Shown: positions 1 to 12,200 of the stretch, one piece after another
How the letters are laid out: every line of letters starts with the position of its first letter
Position numbering within the stretch: the stretch's first letter is position 1
Assembly: GCA_001986395.2 (NCBI GenBank)
Contig: MQVO02000019.1
Span: forward strand, 62,001 to 126,000
Source: Irpex lacteus
Lineage: Eukaryota > Basidiomycota > Agaricomycetes > Polyporales > Irpicaceae
DNA length: 64,000 nt
Reading direction: 5' to 3'
Position numbers and translations under genes: made by a program
Notes under the pieces: model-generated
Database searches by the model: none
Seen by the model: the letters and a program-made list of their open reading frames with translations, nothing else
What the model was told of the DNA's origin: nothing

Positions 1-263
1 TGGTGGTGAATAATTACGCGTTTGAGGTACGTGGTGGTGTTTATCGGACCGTGGTGGTGCCATTTGTTTGTTTGGAAGTGACGGGTGTACTGGTACATGG
101 ATGTACTGACGACAGTTTGATATAGGGCTCGTGGGTGTCTAGCACTGGGAATGAGAACGGGAAGCTCGAGTATGTGGTAGAGAGGCGAGAAGTGGAGGGG
201 GATGAGTGGGTTGTCGGGTTGGATGACGATGTCGACCTATATGACTCTGAGGAGGATTACTAG
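1..263 (+). CDS. 3' end of an unidentified protein-coding gene
   Basis: Two exon pieces are visible: bases 1-26 (ending VNNYAFE before a GTACGT donor) and 126-263 (after a TATAG acceptor), joined in phase 0. The last exon encodes about 45 residues with a very acidic tail, GLDDDVDLYDSEEDY, then TAG at 261-263. The intron reading frame is itself open almost to the acceptor, so retention cannot be excluded, but the splice sites are good. Only the C-terminus is in the window and I do not recognise the family; the acidic tail carries no specific function. Confidence 0.5.
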
Positions 264-330
264 CACGTAGGGCGTGCATGTAGAGTATAGTAGACTGAAT
301 ATCTGTTGTATCCATATGAACTCTGTGACA

Positions 331-797
331 TCACGACGCCTCAGATGCGTCCTGCTTGGTCGTAGCTTCCTGGTTAGCCAGTCGTATCCTATACGCGTGA
401 ATGTTCAGTACTCAATATGGACCAGACCCATAACTTGAATCTCGTTCGCTAAATACTCACTTGTTACGCGCGACGAGCACCCGCATCGTCCGCTCCCTCT
501 CCGGCTCCGTCATGCTCTGCCAATTCGCGATCCTTGACAATGTCTACATACGATCTCGTCAGTCTCCTTCTACCGGTAAATAACTCACTGTGCAACTTAG
601 ACTCGACTCACCCCGTCGCTGTTAACGACCAACGGACCCAGCTCGTCGAACTTGATCGACTCGCCCGTCCCGCTTACGTCTAGCTTGTGGTTCGAACTTG
701 GACTCGTCGGGGAATCAGGCGGCGGTGGTAGGGCGAGCGGGGTTTGGTGGTGTCCTTGGGAGACTTCTTGGGGGTTGGAGGTTGATGGGGATGACAT
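331..797 (-). CDS. Small conserved fungal protein, 108 aa
   Basis: Three exons (612-797, 461-543, 331-388) close to 327 nt, that is 108 codons plus stop, with ATG at 795-797. The core reads GESIKFDELGPLVVNSDG, then TLSRIANWQSMTEPE and a basic end. This LGPLVVNSDGTLSRI..W..MT core recurs in short proteins of many fungi whose molecular role is, as far as I know, not defined. The N-terminal 35 residues are Ser/Pro-rich and probably disordered. The last exon (RLANQEATTKQD) could be missed by gene finders because intron retention gives an earlier TGA right after the second exon. The conserved core makes this gene secure; the third exon is slightly less so. Confidence 0.8.
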
Positions 798-1701
798 GAT
801 GGTGATTGGGTTCTGGGTACCAAATCAATGGAGGTACGTATACGACTCGGATCCTATAAGGAGTGGTGTCAGTTTGACTTTGGAAGCGAGGGGATCAGTC
901 TGCGTACTACGGTTCCTCTGTGTTACTTGTCTCAGGGGGAGATGAGGGAGTCTAGTTAGGTCTTAAGTTCAAGCCGTACTTAGAGGCTGCTGTGGTTATG
1001 TACTGTAGGAGTTATGTACGATGATATCATCATGATCAGCGTCAAACGGATGATCCAGAGGTTTCGAGCAAGCTCGTACAAACCGGGCTGCAGTCGGCAG
1101 GTACTTATTGAACGGTAATGAAGGCTTCCGAAATGTTCAGTGAGTTCGCGGTGACATCTTGTGAGCAAGACATACAAAGTTGGAAATATCCACCTGTGAC
1201 TGGCCGATCCCGGGCCTATGCTGAAGGCCCGGTCCCAAGCACTGCGCAAGTAGTACTAAGTAGTAGGAAGAAAACACATACAATAGCGAGGGTGACAGTA
1301 GGATACAAATTATACTAAACAACATCGATGGTAAAAGTAGGAATAATAGGCTATAATTTGGAAGTAACAGAGCCCGAGCGGCGACGACTTACCCGAACAG
1401 CACCACCCCCCTCCCTCCTAAGAGTACACCGAGAGCGACCGTGAGTTTGACCCGGTCTGGGCAGTGTTCGAAGCCACATCCATTACCGGGAGTGGTGCAG
1501 TAGACGGGTCGCTCTCCGATCTAGATTGAATCCCGATCTTATAGTAGCATTAGTGAGGGAGAGTAGCTATCATCGTCTGCTCTTGAGCCAGCCACCTCAT
1601 TCCGACAGTTCCACGGCCGATTTGACGAGGGAAACGGAGAGTACATATTAGAGTACATAGTCATCCAGCCAGGCAAATTGATCTGAACCTACACTTCAAC
1701 A
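798..1701. other. Intergenic stretch, no gene recognised
   Basis: About 900 bases between the 5' end of the small conserved gene and the 3' end of the phosphatase gene. Short open frames on both strands (up to 97 codons) show no family motifs or coherent splice pattern. It presumably holds the promoter of the minus-strand gene at 797. Confidence 0.5.
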
Positions 1702-3070
1702 TTACACGAAATACGGCATCGCTCCCTACAGACCAAACGCATCGTCAGCCACAAGCCCCCCACAACAAAAGAACGACTTACCATCTTCCCCACCCCGCCC
1801 CTCCCCCTCGCGCCGCGATCCCTCTCATTCTCCTCCGCCTCCTTAAACACCGTAAACCTCCTCTCCCCGCTCTCCTCCACCGTCAGTATGCTCGCCAAGT
1901 TCCCACATCGATAGCAATAATTCGGGGCGCTCCACACGGTGACGAGCTGCTCGTCGAACATGTACTTGTACCCCTCCTGCACGAGCTGGTGTGCGCGCGC
2001 GATGAGCCGGAGGGAGTTGGTGTGGTTGAATTCGTGCGTGACTGCGCCGCCGAAGAGCCAGCCTGCGCCCCGTGGGGAGACGGCCCAGTTGGAGATGTCT
2101 TCGGGGTCGGACCACATGAGGTCTGAAGTGGTGGGGAGTGGGTGGACGTGGGCATGGGCGTGAGCTATGTAGGTACAGATAAGGCGGTTGGGACGTACCG
2201 CAGAACGCGCCTTCGTGTGGGATCTCCTGTGCTCTTGACAGTACGCGAATCTGGTCTAGCGTGCGGATATCAGGAGAGAGGCCGCCGTGCACGCACAGCG
2301 TTTCGCCGTCGATGATCTAGAGTCGCTTGAACATTCCTTCTTGTCTCAAATGGTAGATGTATGCATGGGGAGACTTACCGCGGCGAGGTTCATATAGTCA
2401 AACACACTGCAGCACGCTTTCCAGACTGCTGCGCTGCCATACTTCTGTTGACATTCGTCTGTCGTATGAAATGAGAATCATCATGAGGAAGACAAACAGA
2501 GGGAGACAGACCGTAGAACCCGTACACCTGCGTGATCTGCCGGCTTTCGTGGTTTCCTCGTAGTAGCGTGACTTTATCCGGGTATCTACCATGTTCGAAA
2601 TGATGATAGAATCTTGTTTAGACGTATGCTGCTGAAGCCGTCAAGAACGAGATGATACTCACCGAGCCTTGAGTGCAAGCAAAAGCGACACAGTCTCCAA
2701 GCTATAATGTCCCCTATCCACAAAATCACCCTTTTCACCCCAACCACCACACACAAATCCACACCCACACGCAAATCAGCCCAACAACACCCAAAAACAC
2801 GTCCAGTCAAACGAACGACCTACGTGCCATAAAGATATAACTCGTCTCGGGCACGCGCCCGCCCTTCCTCAGCAATTCCAGCAAGTCCCAGAACTGGCCG
2901 TGGATATCTCCGCAGATGGTTACTGGGCTTGAGACGGGCTGGATGTTGGATTCTTCGATGAGGATGGAACGGACGAGGTCGCAGAGGGATTTCATGTCTG
3001 GCTCGGAGAGGTGCTCGCATTGCATTAGTTGGGCGATCCAGCGATCGGGGTCGGCGGTGCGGACGACCAT
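1702..3070 (-). CDS. SIT4: Serine/threonine protein phosphatase catalytic subunit, PP6/SIT4 type, 315 aa
   Basis: Dephosphorylates phosphoserine/threonine with a two-metal centre; in yeasts SIT4/Ppe1 acts with SAP-type regulators in cell-cycle and nutrient signalling. Seven exons: 2828-3070, 2663-2730, 2512-2585, 2379-2458, 2199-2316, 1782-2122, 1702-1725, totalling 948 nt. All PPP signatures are present: GDIHGQF, GDFVDRG, RGNHESR and the [15 protein letters not shown] block, then [11 protein letters not shown]. The C-terminus is PYFV, close to the usual PYFL tail that is carboxymethylated in PP2A-like enzymes. [23 protein letters not shown] and CYRCGNLAS favour PP6 over PP2A or PP4. The first intron has a GC donor. 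Length equals the family norm (about 305-330 aa), so the gene looks functional. Confidence 0.93.
2731..2827 (-). other. GC-AG intron of the phosphatase gene
   Basis: Joining ATG at 2828-2830 directly to GGT at 2730 restores the invariant IFMGDFVDRG motif. The intron then starts GCACGT and ends AAAAG. The nearby GTAGGT donor four bases downstream breaks the frame within two codons (stop), so the GC donor is required by the protein. Confidence 0.8.
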
Positions 3071-5736
3071 CTTGCGGTTTGGTATCGGGGGTTGTCTGTT
3101 ATGTCTATGTTGGGTGTGCAGGTGATGCAGACCCGGAGGTGCAGTAGTTGAGTGTGGTGGTGTGTGTGTAAGAGCGAAGTGTTATTTACGATGAGATATT
3201 GGAAGTTCCCACGATCATGGACCAGCTCCGAGCGCTTCAAGACCAGGCTTTAGCGGTATGCACGACTTGAACTTCTGCAATCACCATCGACTCGCGAGCT
3301 GACAGAGTCAGAGTTATGGAGGACCTAGTTGAATTTTTATGTGGTATGACATTAACATTACAATCATCGTGCGCCGACTTCGACACTTATATATCGACGT
3401 CTCAGGCTCCCATCTCAGGCTCAGTATGCGGCAGTCGTTCGAAAAGGGCTTATGCTGCGGTTCTCAGTAGTTGCTGCTCGTTATGAGAGCACAGTCGACT
3501 CGCGATGACTCGACTACAGTGTCCGATGTAGGACATAATGAAACTGAGGCTGTAGCAGCTCTCATCGACGATGATGCTCGATTATACAGTAACTTAACGT
3601 GGTGAAGTGCCCGTAGGTACAACGCCTGATAGCCATTCTCGATGTCATAGGGAGCGATGTCATGACCATATGGTTCTATGTCTGGCCAATCAGCTGGTGG
3701 TGAGAAGAGCCTCACCGCATCCTGTACTCGTGCTGTAAGTCCTTTCTGAACCTTCCGCCTCGGTACTACTTCGAGGTGTGGTGCAGCACTTAGGTCATAC
3801 TACTCGTAACGTCAGGTCTCAGTACCGCGTAACGATACCATGATTCGACTACGAGAGACTCGGAGAGATCAAGTTATGACAATTCTGTCAGTACGCCGTC
3901 GGCCAGTCGGTCAGTCTCACTATGCATGTATACAAAACTCCCACTGACCAGCAGCGTGCACAGTCTACACTAAGCACTCTCCTCGTCGACCTCCTTGGGG
4001 TCGTACCCGTCAACACCTCAGGTCACTTGTTACTTGGACTACACGCTCAGGCTCTAAGAAGGTTAATGACGTACCAAGACATATCGTGAGTATTCCTCCA
4101 TCGAGCATCATGATACCAGGTGAGTATCAGACTCGCAACCACGCTGGGTCTCACTTACCATCCTGGACCTGTCTCACCTATCATGCAGGAACGTCACCAG
4201 GAACTTCAAACAGTGGCGACTCGGACCCGGACACCGGTGAAAGCAGGCGTGAGATACCAGTCGATCGTACCTCCGTGCGTAGGTGTACGGGAGTGACATC
4301 ATTACAGTACAGTCCGAGGGCGATACTATACTTATCGCTCAACTGTACGGGAGTGACATCATCACAGTACAGTTCTGAGGGCGATAAGTAGTTCACAACT
4401 GGTGAGTTTGTCAAGGAGTGTGCTGGAGAGGTGTAGATCTTTCTGATTGTCAGCTTCAGGTGCGTGATGTGATGGATTGGGACTGGCATGCATGAGCGGG
4501 AGACGAGGGCATGGATATTATCATCCTGACTGTTGCTCAGGCCGGTGAGTGAGTAACGTGTACTTGAGGTACTATAGAAGTTTAGGTGAACCGTGGTGTG
4601 TTCTGACCGAAGGTATCGATGTGTAGTACGTACATGTAGACTGTATACGTGATAACACCCACTTGAGCGGTGGTAGTAGACTCAGACGTCTACATACGAG
4701 GGACATGTCCCGTGAAAGTTCAAAACCCGCAATTGCAAACTCAGGTCACGATCAGAACCATCCGCAAGCCACAGTACGTAGAAGTAAATCAGACCTGTTC
4801 CGTCACCCCGTGTCATGTCACTTCCGCCACCGTCTGACCGGGAAGCGTTCTCCTTCGCCCTCGAGATGGCATTAGAACTCTATCAGTACCACGATAAAGG
4901 TACCGAAGTCGAAGAGGGGACCGCTCGTCTCGGACCTGCATGCCTTTCCACTTGACTCTCAGGCCTCTCGGTATGTAGAATTGCCATCGATGGCCGTTGA
5001 CACACACCGGTCGCATAATGGCGTGTATACGTATGAGACAGGTGAGTTTCTACATAGGAACTGCATCTGCATACTTACGGAGCCTTTACCCAGTGTGAGC
5101 TCAGGGTTTCGTTTCACCGAGGCTCCGAGAGCCTAGGTAAGTACCTTCCTATCTGAACTCGTCACTCGCCTTGTTTTCCAACAGAGGGCGTGAGCACTTC
5201 TATAGCCAGGCAGACCCAGACAATAACCCATCACACAGCTGACTTTGCTGCATACTCCGTCTTTTCCAGCTGTCCCATGGATCGCCCGTTGTGCGATATC
5301 TACAAGCACGAGTCAATGTACCTGATGATCGGGAGGCATCGGGAGGATCGGGGTCGCAATCGGGCACTCTGATTGACTTTGCCGTGCCAAGCTTTCGCCC
5401 GCTCGTCTCGTCTCGTCACTCACAACACAACACGCGACGACGCCTCTCGAAATGTCTGTCGCCCGACACCCGCGGAGGACGACATACGCGAACCTGCATC
5501 TGCATACATCCGACGCCGGCGAGGTGTGTTTCACCACTCGATAATCAATAATTCAAATATTCGATTACAGCACCCTCCCTCAGGGTAGTCCATAGAACAC
5601 TTCGGTCGTGTGGGCGAAATCACTGCATTCTTGGGATTCGTATTGAACAGGGTACGTACGAGTAACATAACACTCTTTTATCTTCGCGGAGCTTCTCACT
5701 TTCCCTCCCAGTTTCTCCACCCATTCACTCGCCACC
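3071..5736. other. Gene-poor stretch with intron-like pieces and possible gene relics
   Basis: About 2.7 kb with no gene I can defend. An 83-codon minus frame at 3464-3715 (contains ADWPDIEPYGHDIAPYD) looks protein-like but has no recognisable partner exons. On the plus strand 4840-5210 holds protein-like frames, a 43-base exon-like piece and good splice signals (GTGAGT at 5041, GTAAGT at 5137 with AACAG at about 5184), yet the reading frames do not join into a longer product. I read this as decayed gene material. A 60-base tandem duplication lies at 4284-4387. Confidence 0.4.
4284..4387 (+). repeat. Two-copy 60-bp tandem duplication
   Basis: The segment beginning TGTACGGGAGTGACATCAT occurs at 4284 and again at 4344. 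About 43 bases match with three or four differences, ending in GAGGGCGATA both times. No coding role seen. Confidence 0.8.
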
Positions 5737-5743
5737 TATAAAG
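5737..5743 (+). promoter_or_regulatory. TATA box of the P450 gene
   Basis: TATAAAG lies 95-101 bases upstream of the P450 start codon at 5838 and is followed by a pyrimidine-rich leader, a common fungal promoter layout. Functional assignment is inference. Confidence 0.5.
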
Positions 5744-5837
5744 TCCAAGTCCAAGTCCCCGGCTTCCCCTCCCGACCTCCTTGTCTCCTTTTCTCTCTAC
5801 TCCTCCTCATTCAACCCACTCTACTTTAGCCATACCA

Positions 5838-8800
5838 ATGACACTCTCCCTCCTCGCACCATCAACCCACCCCCTCATCGACGCCCTCGCCTCCATCGGC
5901 GTCTCCCTCGCCCTGCTCGCCGTCGTCCAACGCGTCTTGCACACCTACAGTTTCCAACTCTCCACTAGTAGTAGGAAGTCGAGATTGCCGTACCCGCCTG
6001 GACCGAGGGGCTTGCCAGTTGTTGGGAACGTACATCAGTTGCCGAAGGAGTATCAGGAGAGGACGTTTGCGGAGTGGAGGAAGACGTATGGTGCGTCGAT
6101 CGCTGCTTATATGCGTGTCTCTCAACTCAATTCAATTCTTCAACCCTCATCATTGCCCTTATATGCGTGTCGTGCCATAATACAGGCGACCTAGTCTTCC
6201 TCCGAATCTTCCACACCCCAGCAATAATCATAAATTCCGTCGCCGTCGCGCGCGACCTGCTCGAGAAACGGAGCGCGAACTATTCGGATAGGCCGCCGCT
6301 GACTATGTTGAATGATATGTGCGTTCTATCTACCTCCTTTTCCTACACCTTCCCTCCCTCCCTCCCCTTTCCTCGTTTGCTATCCCACTTGTCCTCTACG
6401 CCACTTTCTTCTGCATATATGCGCCACAACCTTGCCTGGCCACTCCCCCCTGCATATATGCACCTCCTCCTCCCTCCCCCTCCCCTCATCTCCCTCCACT
6501 CACTCACTCACTCACATCCATACTTCACAGGATGGGCTGGTCAAACGTAGTAACCCACTTCCCCACCGGCCCCCGCTTCCGTCTCCACCGCCGCTGGATC
6601 CAGGCCGGTATCCAGGACAGGGACGTACTCCGCTCGTACAGGGGGGTGCAGGAGAGGGAGGCGGGGGTGTTTTTGGAGAGTTTACTCGAGAATTCAGGGC
6701 AAAGTGATGGGGAGGGAGAGGGGGAGGGGGTCGTTGAGGGAGTTAAGCGGTACGTCTGCTTTCTTCTTTGTGACGCATATACTTACCGAAACGAACGCAA
6801 ACGAATGGAAATGTAGATACGCAGCGGCGATACTCACACACATCGCGTACGGGCACACCCTCTGCCCTGGGCTCTCGGACCCGCTTCTGGAGCTCGCGGA
6901 CAGGGCGACGACGGAGACTGTCAGAGCTGGGAGCCCGGGGAGTAACCCGCTTGGGGCGTTGGTTGAGTTTTATCCTGGGTGTGAGTTGGCTTGTTTTGCT
7001 TTTCTTCCTCTCGATTCTCTATGGGTTAGTGCAGAAAAATAGGATGATGCTGACGACTACATTTATTGAATACGCAGTGAAGAACTACCCCCTCTGGCTA
7101 CCCGGCTCCAGCTTCAGAACAAAGCTAGAAGAAGTACGGGTGCTGGTGAGGCGGATGATGGACGTGCCGTATGAGATGGTCAAGGCGCAGTATGTGAGTG
7201 CTTCTCTCTCTCCATCCCTCCCCCCTTCTCCTTTTTCTCTCCACACGCTTCTCTTCTCTCTCTCTCTTCTCGTTCCTCTTCTCTTCCTCTCTACCCTCCT
7301 CCTCCCCTCCCTCCACACGCTTACACTCCACGCGTTCATACGCTGATCACGCTAACGCGCAACCGCAGACAGCAGGAACAGCAACCCCATGCCTCACCAC
7401 CACCCTCCTCGAGGACCACCTCGCTACGCGGGGGCACGACGTAGGACGTCTCGCACCGGAGGAGGAGGAGGATATTAAGGGTGTTGCGGCTGTGCTTTAT
7501 GCTGGTGCGTTTCTTCTCTTCTATTTTCCTTCCGTATTTCTCTGTGCTCTCGCGTACTCGTTGATGACTCTCGTATCTTTGATGAATGTGAACGCTAAAC
7601 CTTGACTGACGTGCGTTCGATCGACAGCTGGGACTGACACTGTACGTGGTTCTTCTTCATCTTCTTCTTCTGTGCCTTGCCCCTCTTCCCTTCTTCCCCT
7701 CTTTAACGCTTCCATTCTCTGTCTACATGATCGACACGTCACGTAACTCAATCTAATCTAATCTCCCTCTCACCCCTCTTCCTCTTTACTCACCCTCCCT
7801 CTTACCTTCCCCCTCCCTTTCCCTCACCATCGCCCTCTCCCTTCCACTCTCTCACTCTCACATCGTACACCGCATGCACGCTGACAATCACCCCACAAAA
7901 ACAGTCAATAGCAGTCATGACCTCCTTCCTCATGCACATGACCCTCCACCCGCACATCTTCAAGAAGGCGCAGCAAGAGATGGACCGCGTCGTCGGGCGG
8001 GAGCGGTTGCCTACTTGGGAGGACCGGGAGGGGCTTGGGTATTTGGAGTGTGTTTTTAGGGAGGTTTTGAGGTGCGTTTTTTTTTCTACGTGCTTTGTCG
8101 TTTTGCGTTGTGGGCGGGTGGCCTGTCTCGCTGGCGTCTGAGGCGAGACGAAGAGAGGAAAACACAACGTCCATTATAGTCTGCCAGACCCATTGTTGAT
8201 ATCCCTGCTAACACACGCTTCCTCGACGTAGGTGCACCTCCCCAGCGCCCCTCGGAATACCCCACGCGACGGCAAAAGAGGACATATACAAGGGGTACGT
8301 CATCCCCAAGGGGTCGATGGTCATCGTCAACATATGGTACGTCCACGCGTCCTCAAAACTCGCAAACTCTGACGATGGCTGGTTGGTGTGGTGTAGGGGA
8401 ATGCTGCACGATCCAGAGACGTATCCTAACCCGGAGAAGTTCGTGCCTGAGCGGTATGAGGGGCTGAGCAGGGAGGAGCTGGAGAGGGTTGATCCGAGGG
8501 GTATCGTGTTTGGGTTTGGGAGGCGGTACGTCTCATCTTTCGCTACATCTATTTCTTACATTCCAGCCATGTCGAGCCTCTTCCAACCTCAACTAAACAC
8601 TGCTCGTTTGGTCACGCTGAGCTAACTGAGTGATTCATCTACGCTAGGAGATGCCCAGGCGAACAACTCGCAGATGCCTCCGCGTTCCTCCTTATGGCGT
8701 ACATCGTCGCCACCATGGACATCTCTCCCGGTAAAGACGCAGACGGGAAGGATTGCTGGCCGAGTGGGGAGTTTTATTCTGGGTTCGTCCTGTGAGTTCT

Positions 8801-8992
8801 TTCTTTCCTTCCCTTTCATAATGTCTGTCTGGGCTGGCGAGAGACCAAGATGGTATAGTGGATTGTAACTGACGATGGTATGGGTTTGTCTATGCGTGTA
8901 GGCATCCGAAACCGTTCAAGTGCTCGATACGTCCGCGCGGAGAGAAGGCAGTGCAGATGATCAGGCAGATGAGTGTGTTGTCGTCGCAGTAA
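5838..8992 (+). CDS. Cytochrome P450 monooxygenase, 556 aa, 12 exons
   Basis: Heme-thiolate monooxygenase, expected to be anchored in the ER membrane and fed electrons by P450 reductase; substrate unknown. Exons: 5838-6090, 6186-6318, 6531-6749, 6817-6980, 7078-7193, 7369-7504, 7628-7641, 7905-8071, 8232-8336, 8397-8525, 8648-8791, 8902-8992 (1671 nt, in frame). N-terminal hydrophobic helix (residues about 8-30), Pro-rich hinge YPPGPRGLPVVGN, I-helix AGTDT split over a 14-nt exon, K-helix EVLR, PERF-like PERY, and heme-binding FGFGRRRCPGEQLA with the axial Cys. It resembles the many Agaricomycete P450s labelled O-methylsterigmatocystin-oxidoreductase-like, but that label says nothing sure about substrate. 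Introns 2, 5 and 7 are long (175-263 nt) and very CT-rich. Start chosen at the first ATG after the TATA box; length fits the family. Confidence 0.93.
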
Positions 8993-9249
8993 GCTCGTCG
9001 GCTGCTTGGTCTTTCAATGGGGCATTGGTGGGACGAGTCGTCGAGGGTGTTGATGCGGATGAACACACTTCTATTCTAAGTTCGTGATATTTGGGTGGGA
9101 TCGGTTTGCAATTGGTATGGGGGGCGTTGGATTGGCGTGCTAAGGCTATTGCGATGAAATTATACCCTCGGCTCGTTTGCCGCGTTGTAACTCATACTAA
9201 GGACTAAGTACTTACTTACATTCAGACTCGGCATTTGAAACGTAAACTG
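8993..9249. other. P450 3' flank up to the inverted-repeat arm
   Basis: No open frame of note. It ends where similarity to the opposite arm (near 23430) begins; the P450 3' UTR should lie here. Confidence 0.4.
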
Positions 9250-12200
9250 CAAATATCATGATTTCGTATTACTCAATCTGTACCTGCATACGTGCTGTAC
9301 GTCTCCGCTTGCGACTGGGCTATGTATGGCCTGAGTACTAAAGATTCACGAGTATTGGAGGAAGCCCATGCATGTGACACATGTTACGTCGCGCGGCCGT
9401 ACTACGCTTGCAATGTTGACCACCAACGGCCACGATCATCTCAAGTACAACCTTTTTCTACGCCCCCTACAGTACATTGTCTGAGCATCGTTCTGTCTAC
9501 GTCACACCACACCTGTCAAGAGTGAGAGCGCTGCACTCATGAGTGACACGAATTCAACGTACGTTTGCATTAACACTCGCGCTGGTCTTATGTTACTAAC
9601 AGTGAAAACTACAGTATTAGTGTTCCTGACATCAAGAGGTTCTATGAGGAGAGCCTCAAAAGTCACTCCGAAGATGTCTCGTTTGAGACCTTCTTGCTGT
9701 TTCTTCTGGGCTGCGCATTGCATTCAGGCGACCGGCCCAAGCTCGAGACGCAACTGGACAAGTTATACGGTCTCGCTCTACATATGTGCAATGCCTCGTC
9801 ACATGTTGCTGCTATGGGTGAATCAGGGTGTAATCTGAGCGATTCTGACTCTGGTACCGCAGCCGACGACACGAAAGACAGTGTAGAGGATCGTCCACAC
9901 GATGCAGCGTGGAATTCGGATGAATTCAGAAAATGCTTGCAGGACTAGTGAGTCATAGTACTCCCTCTCACTAAGTAATCTGTGGTCTCGCTCATGGAAC
10001 GGGTACTGCTCTTCAGCTGTGTTGTCGATGTCGAGAACGATGGGAAGAACAGGACGAAACCATTCACGCAGCTAGCGAATACTGTACTCGACTCATGGGA
10101 TCTGCATCGAGAAGAGCTGGAACATGAAATGGGATTTCGGCGGCCCAGTGACAAACAAAGTCTCATCTTTCAGAGGAACGAATCTAAATCCATCCCCTCC
10201 ACTCATAGGAGTCTCGATGGGTATCTTTTGCACGACGACACTCAAAGGTGTCCGGATCTCATCGGGCTTTCGCTCGAAAGTGCGGTCAAGACCTCCAACG
10301 GCCCTGTCGACACACCGCTCAGGTCAGCCAGCTGGACAAAGCACGCGGAGATTGCAGCTGGTTCTCCTCACCATGCGCCAGGTTTCTCAGACGTCCTCAT
10401 GAGCTGGAAATTCGAGTTGGCTAAAAAGAAAAACATGCCTTCAGTACAAACGTCCTACAGATATAGAGTATTATCCCCGTGCGAATCACACCCCCTCCTG
10501 CCTTTGACTTTGAATGCTCCCGAAACTCGGCCACCGCCTTCCGTGCAGACAAGCCACACACCCACGGCTATCCTAGCAGCTTCTGAGAAAACTGGCCACA
10601 AACGACATGCATCTGCTATGGAAGCACCTGAAGTATTAGGTAGAGTCTCCAAGGCACCGCGAATGTCTCGAACTGAGCACGAGAGCGTTGGGACTCAGTT
10701 CTCCACCATGATCGCGGACCCCTGCGAGAGCACTTCGCGACACTCTTCCGCGGCAGCTCATAGTGCCATCTATGCAGCGGAACGCCTGTGTTCCTCACCG
10801 TTCTTCACCCACGCCTTGAATGTGGTGGTCATCGGTGAGTAAATTTGTAGGCCCGCGTTTGCACATAATAATAGCGACTTGTTTCTAGATGAGCGACTGT
10901 GGTTGCTCTGGTATGAACGTGGCGGATGCCTCCGGTCGCACAGTCTGGATTTCTTCGCCAATTTCCCATATTTTATGGTCTTGCTTGTTGTTCTCAAATA
11001 CTTCGACAAGGAGGCATGGGGCGAATGTCTGGAGGTGTCCTCTCGCCTAAACAACCGCACCCTGGCATTCTCTATCGGCGCCACCAAATTCGTGACCAAA
11101 GAGTGGGCTCCATCCAGACTCGTTCTTTTTGGTCGTGGTACTCTCGCGATCCCAGTTACTAGCGAATCAACCAACCCTTTCAACCCAACCACCACTCTCA
11201 GCGGTGTGGACTTGGTCGCGAAAGTCTCTTGGCCCGAAGAACGACGATACGCCGAGGACGACCTGCTGGATTACGCGTACGCTGTTGGCAACCAACCTGA
11301 AGCGAAGCGGGCAGTGCGCGGTCATTTGCCTACGCTAGTCGCCTCTGGCTCGTTTTGTACGAAGGATTGCCCTATTGTAAAGAGGAAAGAGAGTCTTCTC
11401 CAGCTCACACGCGACGAAACGAAGTCCAAGTTCACCTGGCGGTGCCTTCGGATCTTGGTATTCATCAAGCTAAAACCCATTCGCGGCCTGAAGGGGTTGG
11501 ATCTGATGACTGCCTGGCTGGATTGCTTCCGATGTACGTCTTCTTCCTTCTTCCTTTCGCTCCGCCTGAGAACCTCTGCTCATTAATATTGGTCTGCGCT
11601 CAGGTCATTTTCAGCTATGGAAGTGGGGGTTGCATCACCGCGACATCAGTCCAAATAATCTGATGTACTATGTGACGGAGCAGGGCCGTATCGTCGGCGT
11701 GCTCAACGACTTCGATCTGGCTGTGCTGGCGTCTTCTGCGGCGCAAAGCTCCAAGGAGCGTACGGGTACCTTGCCTTACATGGCCAACGACCTCTTGCAG
11801 AGTAGAGGCAGACCCATTGCCCATCTCTATGGTGAGCCTGTAAATATTTTGTTCGTTGAGGGAGTCTCAATCCATGTCTGGCGTAGAGTATGATGCGGAG
11901 TCATTTATTTATGTACTCCTCTGGGCCGCAAGCGGCTACGACGAAGGCTATGACACTGTCGCCACTCAATATCTTGGAAAATGGCAAGATGATGATCCCG
12001 CCCACATCATCGTGGCACACGACGAAACTTTGAGAAATATGCCCAAAGATCCCGAAAATCGAGACTACGGTGAATACACCGAGATCGTTGTCAGCCTCGT
12101 TCAAGTCTTGCTCTTGTTCACAAGCTCGAAGGTTACACGTAGCGTCATGGAAGAGCGCCAAAAGTTACCGAAGACTGATCGATTTGACGTAAAATATATC

